A DNA stretch of 64,000 bases, taken from assembly GCA_950295325.1 (NCBI GenBank), contig OX485809.1:32130144-32194143 (forward strand). The letters are read 5' to 3'. The translations under genes were made by a program, and so were the position numbers. Positions 44,040 to 56,600 of the stretch are shown here, piece by piece. The stretch's first letter is position 1, and each line of letters begins with the position of its first letter. This DNA comes from Polytrichum commune (lineage: Eukaryota > Streptophyta > Polytrichopsida > Polytrichales > Polytrichaceae). The notes beneath the pieces were generated by a model. That model was given only the letters and a program-made list of their open reading frames with translations. It made no database searches and was not told where the DNA came from.

Positions 44040-46430
44040 GGGGGGATCAACGGGGGGTTGTTTGTTGTCTAACTTTCTTTTGTTTAATATTAGGTATGTG
44101 AGGCAATTTATGGCAATTTGGTGTAGATGCTTCATAAGTGTTTTGATTTCACTTTTGGGTATTTTGAATTTCTCTAAGTCTTTAATTGGTTGTTTGTGAA
44201 TAGTCCCTCTAACGCCGGCTGTGATGGTGGACGAGAGGGTTGACTTGCCAACCGGCTATTTTAAGTGTTTGGATGAGCGGGTTGTATTTTGCGGTTTTTT
44301 CACTGTGTGTGGTATTTGGGAATTTGTCATGGCAATATGTGAATTCAATGAATTGTATGGCATTTGGTGGGGTTGACGTTAGGGGATTTGGCTTTCGGCG
44401 GGGGCGTTTAGTACGCATAATTATATGTATGGTCTAAGTCTAGCTAAGCATGTGCATGGTGTGGTGGGACATGTACGTTGGAGTAGCCATTGTGGGACTG
44501 TGTTATCTTTGTGGTCTAGAGTTTTGGTTGCTTGCATTTACAAGGGTATAGAATCTTGTATATTTACTTGATTGTAGTGTGTCTACAATTTGGTGGACAA
44601 ATTTATTGTGGCGTGCTATACGCAATCCTTTTAAGTGTTGGTTTGAGCATGTAGAAAGTAGATGTGGCCATGTGTCTATGGCATTGTTGGGGCATAGTAT
44701 ACAATCTAGGTTTGGGTATAAATTAGGCTAGAAGATTTTTTACGGTGGTTATCCATATATTGGGTATAACCAAGTTTTAGGGTTTGTGTAATTTGGGTGT
44801 CTATGGTCCCGGGTTTTTTCCAAAATTGGTTGGAGAGTTTGTGGTTGATTTGGTCGTTGGATGTCCATTTGTCTATGTATGTGAATTTGGATTGGACCCA
44901 TCGTATTCCTTGGTTTTTGTGCTCCTTGTCAATGTATGTTTGTAGGTTACGTATGGCACCCGTGTGGGTACCTGTTGAGACCTCGTTGAGCCAATATGGC
45001 ATATTATGGGCGTATGTATCCTGGGGGTGTTGGCGGGTTTGTCTAAGAGGGCTACATTGTTTGCTAGTTGATCTACGATCTCATTACCTATTATGCTTGT
45101 GTGTGCTCTGACTTTTTGAATTATGATCTTGTGTGCCGACCAGGTTATGTGGTTGATTATAGTGGCAATGAGTAATTTATCCGAGTGGTTATGTTGGGAT
45201 GATGGGTGTCGTATGTGAATCTGTATTAGGTATATTTTATTAAGGCTATCTGTGAAGATGTGTGTATCTTGTGTGTGGTGTTGTGTTCCTTGGATTGCTA
45301 TTAGGATGGCGTTTGGTTCGGCTCTAATGATGTTTTGTAGGCCTAGGAGTCTCTCCGCAATTCAAAGGTTGTTGGTGGGGCAATATACACCCGAACCAGT
45401 TGTGTTGCCTATGTTGTTTTCGTCCGGGGGGGATAAATGATACATCAGTGTATATGCATTCTTGGGGTTTGAATTTAAGGGGGTGGGTGTGGTAGAGCTC
45501 TATTGATAGGAGTTGTGTTGGGTGGTTGCCTTCTGAGTGGTTGTAGATCGGGGCTTTATGCCATGCATGGGAGAATTTCACTTTTTTTTTGGGGGGGGGG
45601 GGTGTTTTGGTGTGGCTAAATTTTGGTTTTATTATTATATAACTCAAGTGTGTTGGTTGTGATTGCGTTGGGTCTTTGTGGGTTGCTTGGAGGGGGGATT
45701 TTAGTTGTTTATGCTTATTATGATGGTGTATTGGTTTTCTAGTTGGTGTAGATTTTTTGGCCATTCCGATGTGGGATTATATTGTATGGTGTTAGGTGGG
45801 ATGGTCGCTATCGTGTGTATTTCTACATCGGTGATGGGGAGTGGGTTCTCTTTATGGTGGATTATGATGATGGTTGTGGTGTTGTGGTTTTCTTTGGGCT
45901 ACCATGCGGGCCCAATGAATGGATGTCATGGTAGTTTTGAGGTCTAGGGGGTGGGCTAGGCCATTACCTTTCCATTTTGATGAATGTGTGAGTCCCGTCG
46001 AGTCAAATATTATGTCTCAATTGTGTGGGAAGTTATATTGGGTGAGTGTTATTGGACATGTGAGGGGCAAGGAGTAGTATGAGTGTGTAATATTGTATGT
46101 TTTTTATTAAGGCTTGGAAGGTGGAGGAGTGGAGGGTTTGGTGGTTGTTGTCTGGGTTTTTCTTTTTGGAAGGATTGTAATATATCTTTGGGTTAGCCAT
46201 AATATTTCGGTGACAAAGTCTTGTGGTGGGGGTTCCAAAAAATGGATCATAGCGTGCGTTTGGTTTTGGTTATATCTTTCCCATAGCCATTGTAGCCTTG
46301 TGAGTGGCATGGTTAGAATGTATGCTCCCATTTGGTCATAGATATTGGATTCCGTCCATTGTATTTGTATGGTGGGTTTGGTAATGATGATATCTTTATT
46401 TGGGTTACATTCCTTGGTGGTTAGTGTGAG
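44040..46430 (-). mobile_element. LINE 3' portion with RNase H and C-terminal region, degenerate
   Basis: Read on the minus strand, broken frames give an RNase H domain at about 45455-45090. It shows IYTDVSF (first Asp, with the usual DGS changed to DVS), NIIRAEPNAI (Glu), IFTDSLNKIY (Asp) and the HTSIIGNEIVDQLAN segment (last Asp). Downstream near 44340-44200 is KYNPLIQTLKIAGWQVNPL, a C-terminal block typical of many plant LINE proteins. Several stops and frameshifts interrupt it. The reverse transcriptase part is missing because the LTR beginning at 46431 cuts in on the 5' side. In the family this polyprotein copies the LINE RNA at the target. The copy is dead. Confidence 0.75.
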
Positions 46431-47970
46431 TGTGAGCCCTAAGATCGTGCTCACATGGGTATTAACCATAAAATAAATATTGGGAAGCGGAAAAATTGAG
46501 AGATAAGGCCAACCTCCACCTTAAAAGGTGAAAAACTGAAAGAAAAAGAGTAAAGATCAATTATGGGTGTGGGTAAGTGGAGTCTTAAAGGAAAAGGCCA
46601 AGGAAGGAGGCCAACCCGTTTTTTTCCTTGGGCGGTCCGAAAGAAGCCGGGCAATGCGAGAAAAAAGGAGGGAGTTGGAGGGGTCTCGGGAGGTAGGAGG
46701 TAGAAGGCTCATTATGCAAGGAGGGGAAGGAGGAGAGAGAGGCTATGGTTAGGAGGCGGAAGCGCTGCCGGAAAAGAAAAGAAACACAAAAAAACTAGAA
46801 TAGAACACACCAGGGTTGTTCTTGCTGATAGAAAGATTGAGCACGCAGAGCACCGGTAGCAGATGCCGAACAGGGAGAGGTCGATAAGCTGAGGTTGACA
46901 GGAGCATCGATTCCCGAAGCTGCTGAAGAGAGTCGGAGAGTCGCAAGTCGTGGGGGCCTGGGTTCAGAGTCAACACTTCACAGATCCGTCCCTGGGTGGC
47001 GGGGGCGCGAGCGGTTCATTGAAGGAAGCGCCAGATGACCATCCATCCATCTTTCTCTTGTTCTCCCTGGTTTGCAATCCTTCCAAGTTAGATTTATCTT
47101 CAAAAGAAAGGCGAGTGCTAAAGATGAGTGGGTTGTCTCGATGGAACAAGTTACCCTGAGCAGTAGTGCCGACAAGGCATGGTAGAGCAAATCGTAAGTT
47201 TTGTTGCTCATCGCAAAGAGGGGGGGGGGGGGGGGGAATTCACCGATGCAATCCTCCTGTGCTAAGCTTGGTTCTTGCTAAGTGGTCATCAGTAATGCGA
47301 ATCCAGTGGTAGGGGGTGAGGGCGCGTAGTAAGAACAGAATGTGCAGCATTGCGGTGAGGTCCCGGGTTGGATCCGTCACGGGTTCTTGAACGCGGGTGG
47401 TGCGACCGAGATCAGACACTCACGCAATCCCACAAGTGTAGTGATAATGGTGAAGCTAAAAGTCGCTAGAAGTTTGGGGTGTGTGTCTTGCGGCATGTTG
47501 ACTGCTGTGATTCATAAATATTAAGAGTGGCAGAAGATCGGCATGGTGAGAGTATCCAACGCCGAGGTGTTAGCGTAGAGGCGGGAGAAGTTTGGTGTTC
47601 ATGGTGAAGCGCAACTGCCAGGAGTGCGGGGAACGATGCTTTGTCGAGTTCTTGAATTATGGCTGGAATTCCGTGAAGGTAAGATAGTGGATTGACACAG
47701 TGTGTCCTTCAAAGGGGATGAGGAGGCATGATTGAATTGCGAATGGATTCCCTTGTTAGATGTAATGGTGAGGAACAAGGTTGGTGTTCACCGTTCGTAG
47801 TAATAGTAGAATGCCGCTGAAGTCGAATCTGGTGTTAAACTGGGAAGGGGGAATTGCGGAAGCGTCTTTCATGATAAAGATATAGTCATCAAGGAATAAC
47901 TCGTAGGCATTGTCTATCATTTGGCAATTGGTGAAGGACTTAGACTTATTTAAAGTGCCAAGTGTCATAA
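46431..47970 (+). mobile_element. LTR-like sequence, TGTGAGCCC family (right limit uncertain)
   Basis: It starts TGTGAGCCCTAAGATCGTGC, matching the family start, with GTGAG just before it (46426-46430). The first 310 bp are related to the minus LTR near 35215-36020 in inverse orientation (GGGGTCTCGGGAGGTAGGAGG). I could not find the matching 3' end or the second GTGAG, so the right limit is a guess. A run of 17 G lies at 47220-47236. It interrupts the LINE. Confidence 0.5.
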
Positions 47971-49164
47971 CTTAGACAGTAGGAATAGCTTTATTCTATG
48001 CAGTACCACTCTCATCTCCAATGTCATCTACCAAACACAAAAGTATCATTTCAAAGTCAAGCCCCCCTATGCCTAAACGTACAGATCACCCATCCAATTG
48101 TACATGTATAGTTCGCAAATACCCATGGAATAACACTCGCAGACTTACACTTGATAAGCGGTGTCCAAATCGTTCACGGTTCACCTATTGCAACACAATT
48201 TAAATGCACCTTGTACAACGTTTATCTTAAACACTCCTCCAAAGGCAAAACCTCCAATCCAAATAATATTCCCAATGACATTCTTCTAATTTTTCTTGAT
48301 ATTTTCCATGACATGTTATTCTTAATTTTATCCCAATATTATTTACAAAACTCTATTTCAAATTTCTAGAAACTTAGCAACACCATTTTACTGCATTAAA
48401 AACATGACCCTAAAAAATTACAAAACCATACACCTAGGGGCGCAAGCATAGTCAAGTACACAATTCCATTACCCTGCATAGGTTTAGGTGACATTGATTT
48501 TAGAATTATACACTAACTTTAAATTTTGTGAAGGAAATAATCATAAAAATTTGAAAATCACATTTAATCTACAAAGCCAAGCAATTTATGTTGACAAATG
48601 TTTTTTCAAGAAAAGTCTACATATTTTAGAAGACTGTGCAAGTAGTGTTCAACAAGGTATATTGAACACGTAATTGTCTAAAATATGTTTGTAACAGGAT
48701 AAAATTACATAAAAAATTGATATTTTTCTTCAAAATTTTGTAATGATGCCCTCAAGACTATAATGAATTCAAAAAATCATATGGAAAAAAATCCAACTTC
48801 AAAATATTTAAGGTCATGAAATCTACATCCAAAACCAAATTTAGCCATTACCTTTTGAGTAATACTTTTGATAATAAGTTTTGAAGATCTCATCTTGATA
48901 TTCTATATTTGAGTACCTAACACAACAATAGAGGGTAACATTAAAAAATTCCAATTTAATCAACTTTGCTACTATTTCTAGGCATTTAACCCAAAAATTT
49001 ATGGTTTTAGTAACGTGGAGCACTTGATTGTGCTTGCTCCCCCCATCACCTTTACATCTACTATTTATAGACTATCTACAAGCATGCGTACCTTTTCTCT
49101 CACAACACTTTGTGAATGCCTTTATATTTTGCACAAGAGCCAAGAAGGCTTTTGAGTCCCAACC
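47971..49164. other. AT-rich gene-free stretch
   Basis: There are only short open frames without known motifs and no paired repeats. It ends at the TA duplication of the pogo-like element. Confidence 0.45.
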
Positions 49165-49166
49165 TA

Positions 49167-50731
49167 CAGTCCACCCTCTATAAATGTTACACCTATAAGT
49201 GTTAACCCTCTTTAAATGTTAACTTTCTTCTACTCCCCACATATTGCACACTATAAATGTTAAACGTGTTAATTGTTAACAAAATGGTACTCCCTTCTTT
49301 GTATATTTGACTCTATAAATGTTATCGAATGAAATACAACCATAGTATGGATGATAAAAACTACACATCCAGTTACATTCCTCTCTCTCTCACTATGCGT
49401 TAGGGCGAGGCATGTTTTGACTTTAACATGTATTTGAATCTAATCAATATGTGTGTTTTCATTGCATTTTAGGTTGGAGCCCAACCGCACATTAGCCACT
49501 AAGAGGTTGGCTGGGAAGAAGATGCAAAAGGAAAGGCTCACAATTGCACTAACCTGCAATGTTGATGGTAGTGTAAAACTCCCCCCTTTTGTCATTTACA
49601 AATATCAACGTCCTAGAGCTTTTACAAAAAGAAACATTGCAAATCCAAATAACCTTGGAATTCTTTGGTTCCATAATAAAAAGGCTTGGATGACCATTGC
49701 TCTTTTTGAGAAGTTTCTCTTGGACTTTGAGAGGAGGATGAGCCTAGTAGGGAAACGAAGGGTGTTGTTATTGGTTGACAATTTTGCAGGTCACCATTAC
49801 AATAACATCAGGTCAGAGTTGCAGATTACAACCGTGGAGTTTTTGCCTCCAAATACAACAAGTTATTTCCAACCTATGGATGCAGGTGTGATAAACTCTT
49901 TCAAGGCTCAATATCGTAAGTTGTTGATTGAGCACAAGTTGGACAAACTAATTAGCAATGAGGACCTAGAGATTGATGTTTATGAAGCGGTGAAAATGCT
50001 AGAATGTGCGTGGAGGTTGAAGTCACATCTAATGTGATTTATCATTGTTGGAGACATACCGGTATGCTCCTACTACCTGATTTGAATGGAGTTTCCATTC
50101 CAAATCCTCAAGTGGAATTGCAGGAGTTAACTAGTCTTTTGGAAAGACTAAGTTTGGCTACTAATAGTTCTAGTGATGGAAGTTCAAGAATGGAGGCACA
50201 AGAGTATGTGCAATACGAATTAGACTTTGATTTGAACAATCCATATGAGGTCACCGAAGAGGATGTATGGGATGTTTTAGGCTCTATTGATGGGATGTCT
50301 TAGATGATGATTGTGAGGGAGAGGAGTGTGAGGTGGAACCCATTCCATCTTATAGTGACTTGCAATCTAGTTTTGGTACCATTAGAAGGTACATGACATC
50401 ACGTTCATGTGATGTGTCCAAGTATGTGGGTTTGTTGGTGCAGATTGAGAAATATTTGCAAGTTGTGCATGCAGATGAATCTCACCAAAGAACCATTGAT
50501 TCATACTTCACCCGTGATTTGTAAACTTGATATTGAATAAAGTTTTGATTGGGTTTGCAATTTTATGAATGGTATTCTCTCACAAGGACTCTTCACAATT
50601 GCTTATATTTATAAATGTTAGGATTTGTATATTGCTCAAGAAAGTAATTTTATAATTGTTAACTGTTAACACCTCTATAAATGTTAACTTTGATCCACTC
50701 CCGAGGGTTAACATTTATAGAGGGTAGACTG
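49167..50731 (+). mobile_element. pogo/Tigger-like DNA transposon (1.56 kb), TA duplication
   Basis: The ends are inverted: CAGTCCACCCTCTATAAATG on the left and, reverse complemented from the right, CAGTCTACCCTCTATAAATG. TA lies outside both (49165-49166 and 50732-50733). Short subterminal copies of CTCTATAAATGTTA recur at both ends (near 49220, 49310, 50670). CAGT termini, TA duplication and a DDE_1 transposase define the pogo/Tigger group of Tc1/mariner elements. The space before the catalytic region is too short for the usual CENP-B/psq DNA-binding part, so this is a deletion derivative. Confidence 0.88.
49453..50524 (+). pseudogene. pogo/Tigger-like DDE transposase, N-terminally deleted and frameshifted
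   Basis: The first frame (49453-50010) has the DDE_1 core: first Asp in TCNVDGSVKLPPFVIYK, second in LLLVDNFAGHHYNN, third in LPPNTTSYFQPMDAGVINSF. Near 50010 a 1-nt shift moves the reading to VTSNVIYHCWRHTGMLLP, the usual next block. A second shift near 50300 leads to the tail DDDCEGEECEVEPIPSYSDL, which ends at 50524. The helix-turn-helix DNA-binding half is absent. In intact elements the enzyme cuts at TA sites. This one cannot be made in full. The catalytic triad is preserved, so the damage may be fairly recent. Confidence 0.88.
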
Positions 50732-50733
50732 TA

Positions 50734-53683
50734 TGTACAAGCTATTATTGCCACACTTGAAGATGCTACATTCACCAATCAAGATATACACATCACTTTA
50801 GGCATGTCTACACAAAAACCAGCATATCATGGCTCTTGAGAATCCTTGAAGTTACATTGATTGAGAGTGTTATGGGGCCCCACTTTAGATTTACATGAGG
50901 GTAGTTTTAGACTATAGCTCAAGAAATTTTCCTTGGATGAAACTTCTACATGAAATCTCATATGGCAAGTATGAATAATATTGACTAGGATTGTAGGGAT
51001 TTTGGGGATAGCTCTTGAAGGTAGGCCATGCAAAATACATGGTAGGAACTGGGAGACTGTTCAACCATAAAATAATTTGGCAAAATTTTCCCAGTGAAAT
51101 TTTTTAAACTCTGTCCAAGAAAAAAAAACACAGCAGAAAAAAAGGAAAAAGAAAAGAAAAGAAAAGAAACAAACAAAACAAGAGTTTGCCATATTATATA
51201 ACGGAATGGTCAAAACGTACTAATAATAGAAAACTTATGGATGAATGTCACATTCAATCAAAGTAATACATCGGAATAGGAATCTTACTATGATGAGGAG
51301 CGCCACTTTGGCTACTATAACAAATTAAGAAATACACATTGGTAGGGGCTAACATGCTTGGCCAGTAGCCTCACACATGTTGGTGATGAGTGCCCTTGTC
51401 CTCAAGGGTTGGATACTTCATACCACATACAAACGAACATGAGTGTAAGAAGGAGTATTATTTGAGATATTAGAATATATAGTATACATAAGGGAGAGAT
51501 ATTATTTTTCCGTAGTTTTTACATTTTAAAAGGCTATTAAGAATTTTGAAGTAAATGTAGATATACAAAAGGGGGCCCTGAGGTTTAGAGGAAAAAATGA
51601 CAATAGATGTGTAAGTTTCATTCAACACGTTCTCATCCATTTTTGTCATATGATAATAGTCCTCAATGGCTACCAAGTTATCATTCTTGTTAGGTTTGCA
51701 AGTTAGAGACTTTTGGAGTGCTCATGGGCTCCCTTGAGTTTTGCTCTTCGGATCGTGGGTATGTTATTGTGCTCTTGTCTTTGTTTGTTTGATGCAATCA
51801 TTGAGTTACATGCTATGGATGAAAAAATGTTCAATCACTTTCTCATTGGAAAGTGAACATGGATTTCTCATGTAATAATGGCATATTTAATTCATCATTT
51901 ATATTTTGTGTATGTAGTGAAAGCATTTACCACATATATTGAAAACTTGGTATAAATATATGAGTCCATGTCTACCATGTCGTTAGTATGTATACGGTTT
52001 TTTTCTCTCTACAAGCTTCTCGTATACATGGGGTTCAATTGCATAGTGACCCACACACATCATCTAGATTTCCAATGAAGAGTTCACCTCCAGGCCCTTG
52101 CCATGCCAAGGAGAATCTTGGAGACACAATACATGCACAAAATGTGGATTGTTCTTGAACCCACAGACCCTATGTTGTGGACTTACTGATGTTACGACTC
52201 TAATTAACATATCATGGCACACCAATTTTAATGCCACACTAAATCAGATAATACTATTGTGCAGTGCGTCATATTTTCAAACACACTCCAAGATGCCAAC
52301 GCATCAGGCTTTGCAGGCCTGATGCTGATGATGCTCTACAACTGCCTATCATCATGGGTTATGCTCACCCATGATCCCACACCCACATCAAGAACCTCGG
52401 AGGCCTTGTCCTTTCAATCATCACCATATGCCTTTGATGTTTTTATAAATATTTTTTCTAGAGTGAGAGGAAGCTGTGCAAGATTAAGAGGCCCAGCCTG
52501 TGACAGTTAGTTTTGCAGCGAGATCGGAAGAGCATGCGTTGAGGAGCTTGTAGATTGTGAGAGAAATATGTGAGGGTACATGCTTTACATGTGGGTTATG
52601 CATGTGTCCAGAATGAATGTATGTTGATCTTTTTTTCCATTTTCTTTGAATCTTTGAGCTCTGAAGTATAGCTTCTGCAGTCTTGGGGGGCAATCAGTTG
52701 AGTTTTGTTGCTTATGTGAAGCATTTGAAATTTGACGTGAGAGAAATTTAATCCATAAAAACAACCACTTTGGTGTTATGTAGGGTATGAAAAGAAACAA
52801 TCTTGGAATTCAGTGTGCCTGTTAAAAGATGCAGCTCTTGAACTTCAAGGTTTTTAGTAGAATGAGTTTTATGCATCATCCAACTTTTGTGTAACTGTAA
52901 ATGTTAGTTATGTGATGTGAAGTTAGTTCCTCCAGTCACTACAAGAGGAGGATGTGAAGTAAGAAAGGCTATGGTTCTTTACAGGATGGAATGACAGGAC
53001 TTTGCCAAGTTTGGCTGACAGTGGAGATCGGGTGTTAAGGACTTAGTGAAAGAAGTCTTTTTACGTGGCTCTGTTGGCCCTACTTTTAGGGAATTGGGAT
53101 CGTTTCTTGACGTTCAAATCTCCAGTTACACTTGGCATCTCATGTCACACGGGAATATAGATTTCCAGACTCTCAAGATGAGCCTCTTTGATTGATCAAA
53201 CACCACTCACCTATATGTCATGCTTGTATCTTGATTGTAGTGGAGTAACGCAGTCTCAAAAAAGGTGAAAATGTAAGAATCACATACTGAGAGAGCATTG
53301 CATTCTTTGACTGCATAGTGTATATGAGTAAAACGTATGCAAATTGAAAGAACTTAACTTGGTGTTGAGAGTTTACAAGCATGAGTCGATAAATTGAAAC
53401 TACACCAGACTTTGGAACTATGTATCAAAACCTAGGAAATTTTTGGGATGTTTATGCATTTTGTAAAGGTATTAGACGCAAATGGCAAGGATATTTGCAA
53501 CATTTGGCCCCCTTCATCACAGAATAAACAGCAGCCACAGATTGTTGGTTGAGTTACAAACTGTGGTCTTGGCTGACAACCAGCAGCACAAAAATTGCAG
53601 TTTGACATATATTAAGAGTGACAGAAGTATTAATATCTGAGGGTTAAAGTTTTGGGGATTGAAGACAGGATTAGCCTAGCACC
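50734..53683. other. Intergenic region upstream of pyruvate kinase
   Basis: I see no supported gene. There is an A/G-rich tract at 51118-51180. The last 1.2 kb (after about 52450) is less AT-rich and may hold the pyruvate kinase promoter and 5' UTR, but I cannot place a TATA box or 5' intron with confidence. The 13-mer AGATCGGAAGAGC at 52521-52533 equals the common Illumina adapter core. Confidence 0.45.
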
Positions 53684-56600
53684 ATGACAAGCGTAGATAT
53701 TCAGGGTATATTGGGGAGGGGGGGTGGTGACACGAGGACTGGAATTTCCAAGACAAAAATCATTTGCACATTGGGGCCAAAGTCGCGCGATGTTCCTGTA
53801 CTCGAGAAGCTTCTCAGGGCAGGAATGAATGTTGCACGCTTCAACTTTTCCCATGGAACATATGAGTACCACACAGGCACGCTTGATAACCTCAAGACGG
53901 CCATGTACAACACCCAAATAATGTGTGGCGTGCTCCTTGACACCAAGGTAACTATTTTCTCCATCCATATAAACATATACTTGCAGTCTAGAGAAATTAT
54001 TAATACAAGCATTATATGATGTGGAGTGTAAATGAGATAATGAATTAAGAAGATTCTGCCAGTCTTAGAGAGCGGAAAAAGATTACAAAAGTGTGTTAAT
54101 GTGTACCCATTTTACAGTTGTCATCATATTCAGGAAGTATATACATCATGAAAGGGTAATGTGAATTTGTATTGAAAATTCTATTTCCTGACAGGACAAA
54201 AGCAATTGCATGGATATAAAACCCTCACAAGTTTTAGCTACGGCTTGGAGTTCAATTTGTTTCTTTCTTGCATAACAGAACTGTGCAGTGACAGAGATCA
54301 GAGATCAGAGATGGGTAGTGACAGACAATGGGTCTGCTAATGCCACCAATAATGTTGGCGTTTACATGAATTTTGAAAGAAACAGAACTTAATGGATATT
54401 GAATGTGCGGGTTACTGAAATTGTTCACATTTGCATAACATGTGATAAGTTTCCCAATTCTTCTCCATTGGAAATTTATTTGAAAGTGATTGTTGAAGGT
54501 GAGGAAAGTGGTTGATGGGCTTCAAGAGTATACATCTAGTGTAGTTTCTGAGTTTATGAGGAACTTAGACTGAGTGAGGGTCCGGCTCTGTACGAAATTA
54601 CCATTTCAACAAACTTGCTCTTTAAGCATCCTTCATCTTTAGAAACAATCTCTCTTTGCTCATTAAATGATGTTCATCCTTTTAGTAGGGTTTTTACCCC
54701 CTGCTAGGCTTCATGCAATGAAGTTCATACAGAACATTTCGGGATTACTATACTCAAAACTCTTGAAACATCCTTTTACTCCAAAATATAAGAACAAGAC
54801 ATTTTTTTAGGTAATCTTCTAGGTACAGAGTATTAACAATGTTTCTAATAAAAGTCAATTCAGAAGTTGATGAAGAAACCCTACTTTTTGCCTTTGTGTA
54901 CTGCTACTTCTGCAATTCCAATCATCTGGATTTAGGAGGTTTTTACCAACAGACAGAGTGATGAGTTTTACCTGATCAGTGAACAGCAGATTCCCAATAA
55001 GGTAAAGTGGTTGAGAGAACATTCTAATACTCTGGGTCACAAGTGACATTAGTATATATAAATGTACCTAAAATTCTACGTTTGAATCAAGACTCGTGAG
55101 TTTTCTATTACTTTAAATTGTGATCACAGTAATCGACCATCCTCGAACAATACCAAAGGTGTTTGACACCTTTGGTCAACCATAGAGCTACACTGTTTTG
55201 TCTAATTAGTGTGGGTTCCCATTCAGAGTTATGTGTTGCTATAACTTTTTACTCACATTATCATTTTTAACCAACTAGGTCATGTCAATTTCTTCAGTGT
55301 GCATGCTAACTACTTATGTTATTTCGGTAAAAAATGATACTCTCGATTAAAAGTTATAGCAACATGTAACTTCAAGTGGTAACCCACACTAATTAGACAA
55401 GATAGTGTAGCTTGGAGGAACCCAGCAGCATAGACTTAAAAATGATGCATTCCTGCTGTAATGCTAAATACACGATTCACTGACAGTATATATTCTGATG
55501 TGGAGCAAGGGGCCAGAAATTCGAACGGGGACTTTGAAGGGAGGCGTAGGAATCAAGCTTGTAAGGGGTCAAGAAATTACAATCACGACCAACTATAGTC
55601 ACGATGGTGACAATACGATGATTGCAATGAGCTACCCAAAACTTGCCCAAGATGTGAAACCGGGAAATATGATCCTCTGCTCCGATGGGACAATCAGCTT
55701 GCTGGTGTTGGAGTGCAATGTTGGTGCCGGGACTGTGAAATGTAGGTGTGAAAACACTGCGAGTTTGGGTGAACGAAAGAATGTGAACTTGCCCGGAATC
55801 GTTGTCGACCTTCCAACATTTACACCACGGGATGTTGAGGATATCACCATATGGGGTGTCCCAAACCGCATTGATTTTATTGCTGCATCATTTGTGAGGA
55901 AAGGCTCAGATGTTGTGAATGTCAAACAGTTGCTTGGGGCAGCCTCAAAATCCATTCAAATCATCTCCAAGGTTTTCAGTTCATTAAATCCTACTTCTCA
56001 TTTCGTGTTTATTTTCATATTTCCCCCAATATATGTTTAAGCTGATGGAAACCACTCATGAGCTGCATGAGTATTCCTTGGTGACGAATGAGTTTAAATT
56101 CATGCATATGCCAAGAAGCACCTGCATTTCTATTTATCGATTTATGTCTAAAGCTCAATTCTGGAGAATAAGTGAGATATCTCTAATAAGATATCACTTT
56201 AGACTTCTACTTTTGTAAAGAGGACTTACAAAAACTGAGTGCCAGAAAACTATCTTCCAAGATATTCTTGTGATAGTTTATTTCATGTGGACTGCCTACC
56301 ATATGCTTTGGTGGTGATGGCTCGCTCACCAAATTGTAACATTTACTGGAATTTATATTTTTTTTTCCCGTGTCAATTATGTAGGTGGAGAATCAAGAGG
56401 GCCTACACAACTTTGACGACATTTTGCGGGAAACAGATGCAATCATGGTTGCCAGGGGTGACCTTGGTATGGAAATTCCAACCGAGAAGATCTTCCTAGC
56501 CCAAAAAATGATGATTTACAAGTGTAATTCTGCAGGTAAACCTGTGGTAACTGCGACCCAAATGTTAGAGTCAATGATTAAATCCCCACGTCCGACTCGG

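Noticed and set aside
45577..45603. Frameshift hot spot or structured site at T9G13 run
   Set aside because: It lies in a decayed LINE, so the homopolymer may be decay or a sequencing error.
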